Notes: a model not told the origin generated them from the sequence alone. 64,000 bases of DNA from Cupriavidus agavae (GCF_004217045.1 NZ_SGXM01000001.1:1612001-1676000); one strand, 5' to 3'. Positions 8,724 through 18,676 are shown, counted from the stretch's first letter. A program made the numbers and translations.

Positions 8724-9425
8724 ATGGACCGACTCACCCGCCCGGCCACGCTGGCCAGCCGCATCGCCCAGACGCTGCGCGACGACATTGCCGCGGGCCA
8801 CTTCGCCGCGGGCGCACGCCTGCCCGCCGAGGCCACGCTGGCCGAAACATTCGACGTCAGCCGCCCGATCGTGCGCGAGGCCATCGCGCTGCTCAAGGCC
8901 GATGGCGTGCTGGTCACGCGCAAGGGCTCCGGCGCCTATGTGTCCGATACGCCCGGCGGACAGGTCTGGCGCCTGGCCAGCGCGCCCGATGGCGGGCCCA
9001 CGCTGGCGCAGCTGTTCGAGCTGCGCCGGGTCGTGGAAACAGCCTGCGCCGAAATGGCGGCGCTGCGCCGGACCGACGCCGATGTGGCCGCGATGCGCGA
9101 CGCGCTCGACGCCATGCAGCGCCAGGCCGACGATTTCCCGAGCGCCGCGGCGGCCGATATCGCCTTCCACCACGCCATTGCGCAGGCGGCCCACAACCCG
9201 TGTTTCACGGGCCTGACCGATTTCGTGAGCCAGCAGTTGCTGGCCGCCCGACAGCGGGCCTGGGAGAACAGCGCCCGCCTGCGGACCACCGGCGCCGCGC
9301 CACGCGCGGCCGATGCCGAGCATGCGGCGCTGGCCGACGCCATTGCGCTGGGCGACCCGGTGGCGGCCCGTGCAGCGGCCACGGCCCACCTCGGGGCAGC
9401 GGCGGCACGCATGGGCCTGGCCTGA
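8724..9425 (+). CDS. FadR-subfamily GntR transcriptional regulator
   Basis: A 233-residue repressor-type regulator. The winged helix covers about residues 10-75 (LPAEATLAETFDVSRP, then the wing RKGSGAYV). The all-helical FCD effector domain covers about 90-220 and keeps histidines typical of metal-binding FCD domains (IAFHHAIA). Members of this subfamily sense organic acids such as lactate, glycolate or hydroxyglutarate. The gene lies 47 bases upstream of an L-2-hydroxyacid oxidase on the same strand, which suggests it controls that gene in response to its substrate. A palindromic operator candidate lies just upstream (8691-8707). The ribosome site is weak (GGAC). Confidence 0.88.
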   Translation: MDRLTRPATLASRIAQTLRDDIAAGHFAAGARLPAEATLAETFDVSRPIVREAIALLKADGVLVTRKGSGAYVSDTPGGQVWRLASAPDGGPTLAQLFELRRVVETACAEMAALRRTDADVAAMRDALDAMQRQADDFPSAAAADIAFHHAIAQAAHNPCFTGLTDFVSQQLLAARQRAWENSARLRTTGAAPRAADAEHAALADAIALGDPVAARAAATAHLGAAAARMGLA

Positions 9426-9472
9426 ATCGCCAAATCAAATCGTAAAAACGCCAGAAAAGCAGGAGCAGACAG

Positions 9473-10579
9473 ATGGAACACGTAGATTGCGTCGTGATCG
9501 GCGCCGGGGTGGTGGGGCTGGCCGTGGCCCGCGCCATGGCACTGCAGGGCCGCGAGGTCATCATTCTCGAAGCCGAGAATGCGTTCGGCACGATCACGAG
9601 CGCGCGCAACAGCGAGGTGATCCACGCCGGCATCTACTATCCGGCCGGTTCGCTGAAGGCCGAACTGTGCGTACGCGGCAAGGCCATGCTCTACGACTAC
9701 TGCGCGAGCCATCACGTGACCCACCAGCGCTGCGGCAAGCTGATCGTGGCCACCAGCGAGGCACAGGTGGCCACGCTGGCCGGCATTCGCGCCAAGGCCG
9801 AGGCCAACGGCGTCCACGACATGCAGTTGCTGACCCGCGACGAGGCCCGCGCGCTGGAACCCCAACTCGAATGCCACGCGGCGCTGCTGTCGCCCTCGAC
9901 CGGCATCATCGACAGCCACGGGCTGATGACGGCGCTGCTGGGCGACGCCGAGCAGGCCGGCGCGATGCTGGCCGTGCAGTCGCCGGTGCTGTCCGGCGCG
10001 GTGACGCCGGACGGCATCCGCCTGGAAGTTGGCGGCGCCGAAGGCAGCACCACGCTGCTGGCGCGCACCGTGATCAATTCGGCTGGCCTGACGGCCCCCG
10101 AACTGGCGCGCCGCATCGACGGCATGCCCGCCGGGCACATTCCGCCCCAGTTCTACGCCAAGGGCTGTTATTTCACGCTGGCGGGCCGCGCGCCGTTCTC
10201 GCGCCTGATCTACCCGGTGCCCGAAGCGGCGGGGCTGGGCGTGCATCTGACGCTGGACCTGGGCGGCCAGGCGCGCTTCGGCCCCAACGTGCGCTGGATC
10301 GACGACATCGAGTACAGCGTGCCGCCGCACGACGCCGACAGCTTCTATGACGAGGTCCGCCGCTACTGGCCGGGGCTGGCCGATGGCGCGCTGCAGCCGG
10401 GCTACGCGGGCATCCGCCCGAAGATCAGCGGGCCGGGAGAGACCGCGGCGGATTTCCGCATCGACGGCCCCGCGACGCATGGCGTGCCGGGGCTGGTGAA
10501 CCTGTTCGGAATCGAATCGCCGGGGCTGACGTCGTCATTGGCGATCGGGGAACGGGTGGCCGCGCTGCTGCAGCGATGA
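9473..10579 (+). CDS. lhgO: FAD-dependent L-2-hydroxyglutarate dehydrogenase/oxidase-like protein
   Basis: A 368-residue DAO-superfamily flavoenzyme. The dinucleotide-binding GAGVVG lies at residues 10-15 and is followed by an acidic [23 protein letters not shown] and the C-terminal block [10 protein letters not shown], ending with [14 protein letters not shown], are typical of L-2-hydroxyglutarate dehydrogenases (LhgO/L2HGDH). The family oxidises L-2-hydroxyglutarate to 2-oxoglutarate and passes electrons to quinone or oxygen. An AGGAG ribosome site precedes the ATG. It shares its strand with the FadR-type regulator upstream and converges on the MFS gene 10 bases downstream. Another 2-hydroxyacid substrate cannot be excluded. 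Confidence 0.82.
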   Translation: MEHVDCVVIGAGVVGLAVARAMALQGREVIILEAENAFGTITSARNSEVIHAGIYYPAGSLKAELCVRGKAMLYDYCASHHVTHQRCGKLIVATSEAQVATLAGIRAKAEANGVHDMQLLTRDEARALEPQLECHAALLSPSTGIIDSHGLMTALLGDAEQAGAMLAVQSPVLSGAVTPDGIRLEVGGAEGSTTLLARTVINSAGLTAPELARRIDGMPAGHIPPQFYAKGCYFTLAGRAPFSRLIYPVPEAAGLGVHLTLDLGGQARFGPNVRWIDDIEYSVPPHDADSFYDEVRRYWPGLADGALQPGYAGIRPKISGPGETAADFRIDGPATHGVPGLVNLFGIESPGLTSSLAIGERVAALLQR

Positions 10580-10589
10580 AAGGCCGGGG

Positions 10590-11789
10590 TCAATCCTGAC
10601 CCTCGCCCCGGAAACTCATCGCCGCGCAACCTGCCCCCACCAGTGCCGCCGCGGCCGCCAGCCCGAATGTGTGCATCGGCGCCAGCGTCTTCCACGTCCA
10701 GCCCATCGCCAGCCCGCCCAGCGTGCCGCCGAGGCCGTACGAGATGCCGGTGTAGAGCGCCTGGCCACGGCCCTGCAGCGGCCCGGCGAACCAGCGCTGC
10801 AGGCGCTTGAGGCTGGCGCTGTGGTGCGCGCCGAACGTGGCGGCGTGGAGGATCTGCACCACGGCCATCAACCAGACGAACTGGGTGAAATATCCGGTCA
10901 GCCCGAAGCGCAGCGCGGCCAGCACGAACGTGCCGGCCAGGATGGTCCGTAGCGCCAGCGCGCCGAACAGCCGCCCCTGATAGAAGAAGAACACGATTTC
11001 CGCCACCACGCCGATGGTCCACATCGCGCCAATGGCCAGCTTGCTGTAGCCCAGTTGCTCCAGGTACAGCGAATAGAACACGTAGAGCGCCGCGTGCGCG
11101 AACATCATCAGGAAGGCCGAAGCCAGGAACCAGGCCACGTCAGGGCGCCGCAGCAGCGGCAGCGCGGGCGGTGGCCTGACGCGCGGGCCCTCGTCGGCGG
11201 CATCGCGCATGCCGAACACCACCACGGCGAACAGTGCCAGCGTGGCACTGGCCAGCCACGGGAAGGCCGGCATGCCGAAGTGCTCGAACAGCGCACCACC
11301 GGTCAGCACGGCCGCGATGAAGCCGACCGAGCCGAACATGCGCACGCGGCCATAGCGATGGTCGAAGGCGCCGTGGCGGCGCAGCGTGGAGATCGTCAGC
11401 GCGTCACCGAGCGGTGACATGGCGCTGGTGATCAGGTTGAGCCCGATCATCATCGCCATCATGCCGCCGTAGCTCGTGATGCCCGGCACGGCCAGGAAGG
11501 CAAGCAGCGCCGTCACGGCCGCCAGCCGCAGCAGCTTGACCCGCGTGTGCATGACATCGGACAGCCAGCCCCAGAGGTAGGGGCCAACAATGCGGCTCAA
11601 CTGGAAGCACGCCATCAGCACGCCGATCTGCACCGGCGAGAAGCCGCGATCGGCGAAGAACAGGCTCACATACGGCGAAATGACGCCGACATAGGCGTAG
11701 TAGCCGAGGTAGAACAGCCCGAAGCGAAGGTAGGTGGCCCCGTCGATCGATCCCGGCGAGGCCGTGGTCGTGCCCAGGGCGTCTCTCAG
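10590..11789 (-). CDS. MFS transporter, 3-phenylpropionate-permease-like (PPP family), non-canonical start
   Basis: About 395-400 residues with twelve predicted membrane segments, from [20 protein letters not shown] to the C-terminal [12 protein letters not shown] repeat region. The fold resembles the HcaT/PPP family of small-molecule permeases; the substrate is unknown. The frame has no ATG, GTG or TTG between the aroC stop and the first membrane helix. The only nearby candidates are CTG codons at 11789 (overlapping the aroC TGA as CTGA) and 11777 (just after GAGAGACG). The first ATG would remove two membrane segments. The coordinate given assumes reinitiation at the overlapping CTG. A sequencing error or frameshift that hides a normal start is the other explanation. 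Last gene of a four-gene minus-strand run. Confidence 0.75.
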   Translation of the reverse strand: MRDALGTTTASPGSIDGATYLRFGLFYLGYYAYVGVISPYVSLFFADRGFSPVQIGVLMACFQLSRIVGPYLWGWLSDVMHTRVKLLRLAAVTALLAFLAVPGITSYGGMMAMMIGLNLITSAMSPLGDALTISTLRRHGAFDHRYGRVRMFGSVGFIAAVLTGGALFEHFGMPAFPWLASATLALFAVVVFGMRDAADEGPRVRPPPALPLLRRPDVAWFLASAFLMMFAHAALYVFYSLYLEQLGYSKLAIGAMWTIGVVAEIVFFFYQGRLFGALALRTILAGTFVLAALRFGLTGYFTQFVWLMAVVQILHAATFGAHHSASLKRLQRWFAGPLQGRGQALYTGISYGLGGTLGGLAMGWTWKTLAPMHTFGLAAAAALVGAGCAAMSFRGEGQD

Positions 11790-12901
11790 GGGGTGTCCTG
11801 GACCGGGATATGGGCCGGGATGCGCGGGGTATCGACGTGGACATCGCCGCATTGCGCCCGGTGGCGCAGCGCGTGGTCCATCAGCACCAGTGCCAGCATG
11901 GCCTCGGCGATCGGCGTGGCGCGGATGCCCACGCACGGGTCGTGCCGGCCAAATGTCTCGACGCTGGCGCTGTTGCCCCCCTTGTCGATCGATTCCCGCG
12001 CGGTGCGGATGCTCGACGTCGGCTTGATGGCCAGCGACACCGTGACGTCCTGCCCGGTCGAGATCCCGCCGAGCACGCCCCCGGCATTGTTGGTGCGGAA
12101 GCCGTTTGGCGTCAGTTCGTCGCCATGGACCGTGCCGCGCTGCGCCACGCTGTCGAAGCCGGCGCCGATCTCCACGCCCTTGACCGCATTGATGCCCATC
12201 ATCGCGTGGGCGATATCGGCGTCCAGCTTGTCGAACAGCGGCTCGCCCAGCCCCACCGGCACGCCGCTGGCCACCACCTCGATCCGGGCACCCACGGAGT
12301 CGCCATCCTTGCGCAGCGCATCCATGTAGGTTTCCAGCTCGGGCACGATGTCGGCGTTCGCCGCAAAGAACGGGTTCTCCGGCACATGCTTCCAGTCGGT
12401 GAACGGCACTTCCACCTCGCCAAGCTGCGACATGTAGCCGCGAATCTCGGTGCCGTACTGCTCGCGCAGCCATTTCTTCGCAATGGCGGCCGCGGCCACC
12501 ACGGGCGCGGTCAGGCGGGCCGACGAGCGGCCGCCGCCACGATAGTCGCGGATGCCGTACTTGTGCCAGTAGGTGTAGTCGGCGTGCCCGGGGCGGAAGG
12601 TCTCGACGATATTGCCGTAGTCCTTGCTGCGCTGGTCCGTGTTGCGGATCAGCAGGCAGATCGGCGTGCCGGTGGTCTTGCCTTCGAACACGCCCGAGAG
12701 GATTTCAACCTGGTCGGCTTCCTGGCGCTGCGTCACGTGGCGCGAGGTGCCGGGCTTGCGGCGGTCCAGGTCGATCTGGATATCGGCCTCGGTCAGCGAC
12801 AGTCCCGGCGGGCAGCCATCGACGACCGCGCCAATCGCGGGCCCGTGCGATTCGCCGAAGGTGGTGACTGTGAAAAGCAGGCCGAGAGTATTGCCAGACA
12901 T
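11786..12901 (-). CDS. aroC: Chorismate synthase
   Basis: A 371-residue FMN-dependent chorismate synthase, converting 5-enolpyruvylshikimate-3-phosphate to chorismate, the branch point for aromatic amino acids, folate and quinones. Typical blocks are visible: the N-terminus [51 protein letters not shown] and [19 protein letters not shown]. Length is normal for the family. The short C-terminal tail (IPVQDTP) ends where the downstream MFS reading frame begins. It sits 30 bases after the GST-like gene, so it is probably cotranscribed with it. Confidence 0.97.
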   Translation of the reverse strand: MSGNTLGLLFTVTTFGESHGPAIGAVVDGCPPGLSLTEADIQIDLDRRKPGTSRHVTQRQEADQVEILSGVFEGKTTGTPICLLIRNTDQRSKDYGNIVETFRPGHADYTYWHKYGIRDYRGGGRSSARLTAPVVAAAAIAKKWLREQYGTEIRGYMSQLGEVEVPFTDWKHVPENPFFAANADIVPELETYMDALRKDGDSVGARIEVVASGVPVGLGEPLFDKLDADIAHAMMGINAVKGVEIGAGFDSVAQRGTVHGDELTPNGFRTNNAGGVLGGISTGQDVTVSLAIKPTSSIRTARESIDKGGNSASVETFGRHDPCVGIRATPIAEAMLALVLMDHALRHRAQCGDVHVDTPRIPAHIPVQDTP

Positions 12902-12931
12902 GATCGAAACCGCGCAGGAATTGGGGACGGC

Positions 12932-13726
12932 CTACATTGTACGGCCATTGGCGACGGCCAAGGGCGGCACGGCCGCCTGCGGCGCCGCTGCCCCGCCAAA
13001 CCCGGCCGCAAACACGCCGCTGCCCTCGAAGCCGGGATAGAACTGGCTGCGCATCCGCGCCAGATACGCCTGCAGCCTGGCATGCGACTCCGCTGCCGCG
13101 CGGATCGGCGTCTCGAAGACCGGTGACTGGAGGCTGGCGCCAAATGCGAACAATGTGGCGTCCGCGCCGCATGGCCGGTCGCCCATCAGATAGGGCTTGT
13201 CGCCGAGCACGTCCGCCACGGCCTTGATCCCGTGCACCGCGATGGCCGTCATGTCGGCTTCGCTATGGCGCCCCAGCCCCTGCGCCCACAGCATCTGGCG
13301 CACCTTGCGCCGCACCAGCGCCTTGACCAGCCCGCGCGCCGGCTTCGGCACGATGTTGAAGAACTGGGCGGGGCCGCGCTCGAAGTTGTCGCCTTCCAGC
13401 CAGCGCACCCGCGCCACGGCCCAGTACAGATTGTCTTCGAGCAGTTTCTCCACCGCCCACGCCGTGCCACGCTCCGCCGGCGTCAGGCCCTCGTCGAAAT
13501 CGATGTGGTACGTCTTTTCCAGATGCCAGCGGATCAGCGTGGAATCCGCCACGAGCCGGCCCATGTCGTCGAGGTAGGGCAGCTTGCCCTTGGGCGCGCG
13601 GCGCACGTCGCCCCGCTTCGCCTGGTATGGCAGGCCGGCGAGCTTGAGCAGCATCTCGGCCTTCATGACGAACGGGCTGGCATCGGGCAGCCCGAACGCC
13701 GGGCCGAAGGTGTAGAGCGTGATCAT
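12932..13726 (-). CDS. Glutathione S-transferase-family protein
   Basis: A 264-residue protein. The first 75 residues form a thioredoxin-like GST N-terminal domain (SPFVMKAEMLLKLAGLPY, then PKGKLPYLDD with the cis-proline, then ADSTLIRWHLE). An all-helical C-terminal domain follows, with the GDRPCGADATLFAF block (the usual N-capping and hydrophobic-staple region). It resembles the metaxin/failed-axon-connections type of GST more than the classical detoxifying enzymes. The last 25 residues are Ala/Gly/Pro-rich and probably disordered. Substrate unknown. It lies between the LplT-Aas-like gene (33 bases upstream) and aroC (30 bases downstream). Confidence 0.82.
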   Translation of the reverse strand: MITLYTFGPAFGLPDASPFVMKAEMLLKLAGLPYQAKRGDVRRAPKGKLPYLDDMGRLVADSTLIRWHLEKTYHIDFDEGLTPAERGTAWAVEKLLEDNLYWAVARVRWLEGDNFERGPAQFFNIVPKPARGLVKALVRRKVRQMLWAQGLGRHSEADMTAIAVHGIKAVADVLGDKPYLMGDRPCGADATLFAFGASLQSPVFETPIRAAAESHARLQAYLARMRSQFYPGFEGSGVFAAGFGGAAAPQAAVPPLAVANGRTM

Positions 13727-13759
13727 GGCGTTTTTCCGATCTTTCCGAGGGTTGTCCGC

Positions 13760-15664
13760 TTACTTCCAGTCGCCGCGCAGGGCGAGCACCATCTGCTGCA
13801 GGCTTTCCGGCGTGGCCGCTTCGGGCGGCACCGGTTCGCCGACCACCAGTTCGAGCCGGCTCAGGATGCCCCGCCGGAACGGCCGCGTCATCGCGGGCGC
13901 GCCCTTGCGCGAGAAGAAGCTGCCCCACAGCCCGCGCAGCGCCATCGGCACCACGGGCACCGGCGTGCGCTGGATGATCTGGTGCACGCCGCTCTTGAAC
14001 GGATTGAGGTCGCCGGTGGCCGTGATCTTGCCCTCGGGGAAGATGCAGACCAGTTCGCCCTCGGCCAGCGCCGCCGCCACGGCGTCATAGGCCCGCGCCA
14101 GCATTTCCGGATGCTCGCGCGCCGGGGCAATCGGAATCGCCTTGGCCTGGCGGAAGAACCATGACAGGCCCGGCACCTTGAAGATATTGTGATCCATCAC
14201 GAAGCGCACCGGCCGCGGGCTCGCCGCCATCAGCACCACCGCATCGGCAAAGCTCACGTGGTTGCAGACCAGCACGGCCGCGCCCTCCTCCGGGATGCGT
14301 TCGGCGTTGATGCGGCGCAGCCGGTAGATCGTATGCACGAGCAGCCAGGCGATGAAGCGCAGCAGGAACTCGGGCACCAGCGTATAGATATAGATGGCCA
14401 CCACGGCGTTGAGCAGCCCGACCACCAGGAACAACTGCGGGATCGAGTAACCCGCCTGCGTCATGAACACGCCCAGCAGCGAGGCGGCAATCATGAAGAA
14501 GCTGTTCAGGATATTGTTGGCCGCGATGATCCGGGCGCGGTGCGTGGGCGCCGAGCGGCTCTGGATCAGCGCGTAGAGCGGCACGCTGTAGAAGCCGCCA
14601 AACATCGCCAGGAAGAACAGGTCGGCCAGCACGCGCCAATGCCCCGGCTCGGCCAGGAAGCCGCCCACCCCGCTCAGCGCGGCGCCGGCGGCCTGCCCCT
14701 GCGAGGCGAAATAGAGATCCACCGCGAACACGGTCATCCCGATCGAGCCGAACGGCACGAGGCCGATCTCCACATGGCGCCCCGACAGCCGCTCGCACAG
14801 CAGCGACCCGATGCCGATCCCGACCGAGAACACCGCCAGCAGCAGCGTGACCACGTTCTGGTCGCCGCCGAGCACGTCCTTGGCGTAGCTGAAGAACGAG
14901 GTCAGGAACGTGGCGCCAAGGAACCAGAGCCACGAAATGCCAAGCAGGCTCAGGAACACCACGCGGCGCTCGCGCGCCAGCTTCAGGTTGCGCCAGGTTT
15001 CGGTGAACGGGTTCCAGTTGATGCGCAGGTCGGGCTGCGGCGCCGGCGACAGCGGCACCCCCTGCGACACCACGCGCCCCGCCACGGCGATCAGCACGCA
15101 GGCGACCCCCACGTAGAACGGCCCCACCACGGTACCGTCGCCGCGCGTCAGGCCCGCCATTTCGCCGCCCAGCAGCGTGCCGAGCAGGATGGCCACGAAC
15201 GTGCCCATTTCCACGAGCCCGTTGCCGCCCACCAGTTCGGTCTGGTCCAGATGCTGCGGCAGGTAGGAGAATTTGACCGGTCCGAAAACCGTGGAATGGA
15301 GCCCCATCAGGAACGTGCCCAGGTACAGCAGCGGCGCGCTGTGCAGGTAGAAGCCAGCCAGCCCGAACAGCATGATGACGATTTCCAGCGTCTTGACCAG
15401 CCGGATCAGCTTCGCTTTCTCGATCTTGTCGGCAATCTGGCCGCTGGTGGCGGAAAACAGCACGAACGGCGCGATGAAGATGGCCGAGATCAGGAAGGCC
15501 GCGCTATGGGGGTCGACACCCTCGAACAGCGCCGCGTGGTAGGTCACCAGCGAGGTGAAGGCGACCTTGAAGACGTTGTCGTTCATGGCCCCCAGGAACT
15601 GGGTCCAGAAGAACGGGGCAAAACGGCGCAGGCCCAGCAGGCGAAACTGGCTTTCTTGGCTCAT
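13760..15664 (-). CDS. LplT/Aas-like fusion: MFS lysophospholipid flippase plus 1-acylglycerophosphate acyltransferase
   Basis: A 634-residue two-part membrane protein. Residues 1 to about 430 form an MFS transporter similar to LplT (FFWTQFLGAMNDNVFKVA, then SATSGQIADKIEKAKLIR). Residues 440-630 form a PlsC-type acyltransferase with the catalytic HX4D motif (NHVSFAD) and the substrate-binding FPEGKIT. Together they would bring lysophospholipids across the inner membrane and re-acylate them. The AMP-binding acyl-ACP synthetase domain of full-length Aas proteins is missing, so acyl donors must be supplied by another enzyme. No clear ribosome site was seen. The ATG at 15664 is favoured over a GTG at 15697 because it directly precedes the conserved start of the transporter. 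Confidence 0.88.
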   Translation of the reverse strand: MSQESQFRLLGLRRFAPFFWTQFLGAMNDNVFKVAFTSLVTYHAALFEGVDPHSAAFLISAIFIAPFVLFSATSGQIADKIEKAKLIRLVKTLEIVIMLFGLAGFYLHSAPLLYLGTFLMGLHSTVFGPVKFSYLPQHLDQTELVGGNGLVEMGTFVAILLGTLLGGEMAGLTRGDGTVVGPFYVGVACVLIAVAGRVVSQGVPLSPAPQPDLRINWNPFTETWRNLKLARERRVVFLSLLGISWLWFLGATFLTSFFSYAKDVLGGDQNVVTLLLAVFSVGIGIGSLLCERLSGRHVEIGLVPFGSIGMTVFAVDLYFASQGQAAGAALSGVGGFLAEPGHWRVLADLFFLAMFGGFYSVPLYALIQSRSAPTHRARIIAANNILNSFFMIAASLLGVFMTQAGYSIPQLFLVVGLLNAVVAIYIYTLVPEFLLRFIAWLLVHTIYRLRRINAERIPEEGAAVLVCNHVSFADAVVLMAASPRPVRFVMDHNIFKVPGLSWFFRQAKAIPIAPAREHPEMLARAYDAVAAALAEGELVCIFPEGKITATGDLNPFKSGVHQIIQRTPVPVVPMALRGLWGSFFSRKGAPAMTRPFRRGILSRLELVVGEPVPPEAATPESLQQMVLALRGDWK

Positions 15665-15837
15665 GGATGCAAACGGAAATTGGCCCCGGTGACCCACGGG
15701 GGGATCAGTTCGCCGCCATCATGCCAGCAGCCGGCGGTGCCGGCTATGGGACGATTCTCAATCGGAACCAATTAGTAGAAATACGAGGCGGCCCGTTGAC
15801 AGGGCCGCCTGGAGGGGGTGCCGGAGCCGAAGCCGGC

Positions 15838-16314
15838 TCAGCCGGCGCGGTTCTGCGGCTCGGCGCCGCGCTCGCCGGTCTCCTCGGGCCAGTCACGGAT
15901 ATACGCCTTGAGCATGCGGTTCTCGAAGCTTTGCTCCTCCACCACGGCCTTGGCCACGTCGTAGAACGAGATCACGCCCATCAGCGTGCGCTTCTCCAGT
16001 ACCGGCAGGTAGCGGGTGTGGCGCTCCAGCATCATGCGGCGCACCTCGTTGACGTCGGTTTCGGGGGTGCAGGTCAGCGGCGCATCGTCCATGACCTTGC
16101 GGATGCTGTGGGTACCAAGCGTGCCCTGGTTGGCCGCCATGGTCTCGATGATCTCGCGGAAGGTCAGCATGCCGACCAGGTCGCCGTACTCCATGACCAC
16201 CAGCGAGCCGATGTCGTGGCCGGCCATCGTCTGGATGGCCTCCAGCAGCGGGGTATCCGGCGTGACGGTGAAGAGCGTGTTGCCCTTGATCTGCAGGATG
16301 TCGCTGACTTTCAT
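15838..16314 (-). CDS. Tandem CBS-domain protein
   Basis: A 158-residue soluble protein made almost entirely of two CBS domains (about residues 1-62 and 72-130), a pair that normally binds adenine nucleotides or SAM as a regulatory module. Visible CBS features include PLLEAIQTMAGHDIGSLVV and EVRRMMLERHTRYLPVLE followed by GVISFYDVAKAVVEE. It has no fused catalytic domain, so it probably acts on a partner protein. A GGAG ribosome site precedes the ATG at 16314. It is divergent from metY across a 230-base region holding an AT-only palindrome (16358-16369). Confidence 0.88.
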   Translation of the reverse strand: MKVSDILQIKGNTLFTVTPDTPLLEAIQTMAGHDIGSLVVMEYGDLVGMLTFREIIETMAANQGTLGTHSIRKVMDDAPLTCTPETDVNEVRRMMLERHTRYLPVLEKRTLMGVISFYDVAKAVVEEQSFENRMLKAYIRDWPEETGERGAEPQNRAG

Positions 16315-16357
16315 GATGGTGTCTCCGCTGCCTCGGTGATGCGCCCGTGGGACCGGG

Positions 16358-16369
16358 CTATATATATAG
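16358..16369. promoter_or_regulatory. AT palindrome in the CBS/metY divergent promoter region
   Basis: CTATATATATAG is a perfect 12-bp palindrome in otherwise very GC-rich DNA. It lies 44 bases upstream of the CBS-protein start and 176 bases upstream of metY. It could supply a -10 element on either strand or a melting site. I could not place a convincing -35 box for either direction, so its role is open. Confidence 0.35.
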
Positions 16370-16544
16370 GACCTGGGCTGACGCCCGATGGCCGATCCTA
16401 GCCCAATTCCGCGCCGCAAGTAAAGCGAGGGCGGCCCCGGGAGCGGCGCCGGCGGCGCCGGACGCCGAGTTACCCCCGATGGCGCGGGCGCCGCATGGTG
16501 CTAGGATGCCGGGCAGAGACAATCCATCGATCGAGAGAAGCCCA

Positions 16545-17855
16545 ATGTCCGGTACCCGATTCGACACGCTGGCGCTGCACGCCGGCGCCGCGCCCGACCC
16601 CGCCACCGGGGCCCGCGCCACCCCGATCCACCTGACCACGTCGTTCGTGTTCCGCGACAGCGAGCACGCCGCGTCGCTGTTCAACATGGAGCGCGCCGGC
16701 CACGTCTATTCGCGCATCAGCAACCCCACGGTGGCCGTGTTCGAGGAACGCATCGCCGCGCTGGAGAATGGCGCGGGCGCCATCGGCACCGCCTCGGGCC
16801 AGGCCGCGCTGCACCTGGCGGTGGCCACGCTGATGGGCGCCGGCGCGCATATCGTGGCGTCCACGGCGCTGTACGGCGGCTCGCACAACCTGCTGCACTA
16901 CACGCTGCGCCGCTTCGGCATCGAGACCACCTTCGTCAACCCGCGCGACATCGATGCCTGGCGTGCCGCCATCCGCCCCGAAACGCGGCTGCTGTTTGGC
17001 GAGACGCTCGGCAACCCGGGGCTTGACGTGCTCGACATCGCCACGGTGGCGCAGATCGGGCAGGACCACGGCATTCCGCTGCTGGTCGATTCCACGTTCA
17101 CCACGCCCTATCTGCTGCGCCCGTTCGACCATGGCGCGGGGCTGCTCTACCACTCGGCCACCAAGTTCCTGGGCGGCCACGGCACCACCATCGGCGGCGT
17201 GCTCAGCGAAGGCGGTACGTTCGATTTCGAGGCATCGGGCAAGTTTCCGGAGTTGTCGGAGCCCTACGAGGGCTTCCACAACATGGTGTTCACCGAGGAA
17301 AGCACGGTGGCGCCGTTCCTGCTGCGCGCCCGGCGCGAGGGGCTGCGCGATTTCGGCGCCTGCCTCAATCCGATGGCGGCCTGGCAACTGCTGCAGGGCA
17401 TCGAGACGCTGCCGCTGCGCATGAGCCGCCATGTCGACAACACGCGCCGCGTGGTGAACTTCCTGGCCGGCCATCCGATGGTGGAATCGGTGGCCTATCC
17501 CGAACTGGAATCGCATCCCGACTACGAACTGGCGAAACGGCTACTCCCGAAAGGGGCCGGCGCGGTGTTCAGCTTCAACCTCAGGGCGGACCGCCAGGCA
17601 GGCCAGCGCTTCATCGAGAGCCTGGCGCTGTTCTCGCACCTGGCCAACGTGGGCGATGCGCGCTCGCTGGTGATCCATCCGGCCTCGACCACGCATTTCC
17701 GCATGGACGCCGCCGCGCTCAGGGCCGCCGGAATTGGCGAAGGTACGATCCGGCTGTCGGTGGGCCTGGAAGATCCGGACGACCTGATCGACGATCTCAA
17801 GCGCGGCCTCAAGGCTGCCGAGAAGGCCATGGAAAAGGGAGGCAAGGCGAAATGA
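16545..17855 (+). CDS. metY: O-acetylhomoserine aminocarboxypropyltransferase (PLP sulfhydrylase family)
   Basis: A 436-residue Cys/Met-metabolism PLP enzyme, which would make homocysteine from O-acetylhomoserine and sulfide by direct sulfhydrylation. The cofactor lysine is K207 in YHSATKFLGGHG, D182 in VDSTFTTPY contacts the pyridine ring, and YSRISNPT and TASGQAALH are the usual cofactor-site blocks. Length and the SLGDAESLVIHPAS-like block (here NVGDARSLVIHPAST) match MetY rather than the shorter MetB/MetC. A GAGAG ribosome site precedes the ATG at 16545. The stop overlaps the start of the following hydrolase (ATGA), so the two are translationally coupled. Confidence 0.92.
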   Translation: MSGTRFDTLALHAGAAPDPATGARATPIHLTTSFVFRDSEHAASLFNMERAGHVYSRISNPTVAVFEERIAALENGAGAIGTASGQAALHLAVATLMGAGAHIVASTALYGGSHNLLHYTLRRFGIETTFVNPRDIDAWRAAIRPETRLLFGETLGNPGLDVLDIATVAQIGQDHGIPLLVDSTFTTPYLLRPFDHGAGLLYHSATKFLGGHGTTIGGVLSEGGTFDFEASGKFPELSEPYEGFHNMVFTEESTVAPFLLRARREGLRDFGACLNPMAAWQLLQGIETLPLRMSRHVDNTRRVVNFLAGHPMVESVAYPELESHPDYELAKRLLPKGAGAVFSFNLRADRQAGQRFIESLALFSHLANVGDARSLVIHPASTTHFRMDAAALRAAGIGEGTIRLSVGLEDPDDLIDDLKRGLKAAEKAMEKGGKAK

Positions 17856-18676
17856 GACTGGAACTCTCCGGCCAGCCGGCTTATGCCTACACCGGCGGCA
17901 AGCCGTTCGATCCCGCCCTGCCCTGCGCGGTCTTCGTCCACGGCGCGCAGAACGACCACAGCGTCTGGGCGCTCCAGACGCGCTGGTTCGCCAACCACGG
18001 GTTCTCGGTGCTGGCGGTCGACCTGCCCGGCCACCATCGCAGCGGCGGTGCCCCGCTGGATACCGTCGAGGCCATGGCCGACTGGGTCATGGCGCTGGTG
18101 GCGGCGGCTGGCGTGACGGCGCCGGTGCTGGTGTTCGGCCACAGCATGGGCTCGCTGATCGCGCTCGAATGCGCGGCGCGGCATCCGGCGGCGGTGCGCG
18201 GCATCGGGCTGCTGGCCACGGCGTACCCGATGAAGGTGTCCGACGCGCTGCTCGACGCCGCGCTGCACCGCGAGCCCGACGCCATTGCGATGGTCAACCA
18301 GTGGTCGATTTCCAGCCTGGCCAGCAAGCCGTCGTCGCCCGGCCCCGGCGCGTGGATGCACGGCGGCAGCCAGCGGCTGATGGAGCGCATTGCCGCCCGC
18401 AACCCCGGCGCGCACGTGTTCCACACCGATTTCTCGGCCTGCAATGGCTACGCGCACGGCGAGCAAGCGGCGGCGGCCGTGGCGTGTCCGGCGTTGTTCG
18501 TGGTCGGCAGCAAGGACATGATGACGTCGCCCAAGGCGGCCCAGGCACTGGCCGGGCGCATGCGCGACGCCCGCGTGGTCACCGTGCCCAGCGGGCACGC
18601 GATGATGGGCGAGAAGCCGGACGAGGTGCTCGACGCGCTGGCGGCATTCGCACGCAAGGTGCTTGGCGCCGGATAG
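17852..18676 (+). CDS. Alpha/beta-hydrolase-fold protein coupled to metY
   Basis: A 274-residue alpha/beta hydrolase. The nucleophile elbow GHSMGS places Ser98, the oxyanion segment is HGAQND near residue 30, and the likely acid and base are D222 (GSKDMM) and H249 (PSGHAM). The triad is therefore intact. The ATGA overlap with metY (17852-17855) implies a linked role, perhaps hydrolysis of a thioester or ester in sulfur-amino-acid metabolism, but nothing in the sequence names a substrate. It is not MetX: it is too short and lacks the MetX blocks. Confidence 0.85.
   Translation: MRLELSGQPAYAYTGGKPFDPALPCAVFVHGAQNDHSVWALQTRWFANHGFSVLAVDLPGHHRSGGAPLDTVEAMADWVMALVAAAGVTAPVLVFGHSMGSLIALECAARHPAAVRGIGLLATAYPMKVSDALLDAALHREPDAIAMVNQWSISSLASKPSSPGPGAWMHGGSQRLMERIAARNPGAHVFHTDFSACNGYAHGEQAAAAVACPALFVVGSKDMMTSPKAAQALAGRMRDARVVTVPSGHAMMGEKPDEVLDALAAFARKVLGAG

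Noticed and set aside
15789..15807. Rho-independent terminator after the CBS-protein gene
   Set aside because: A 6-bp stem (CGGCCC/GGGCCG) exists, but no T-run follows on the minus strand, so support is too weak to list.
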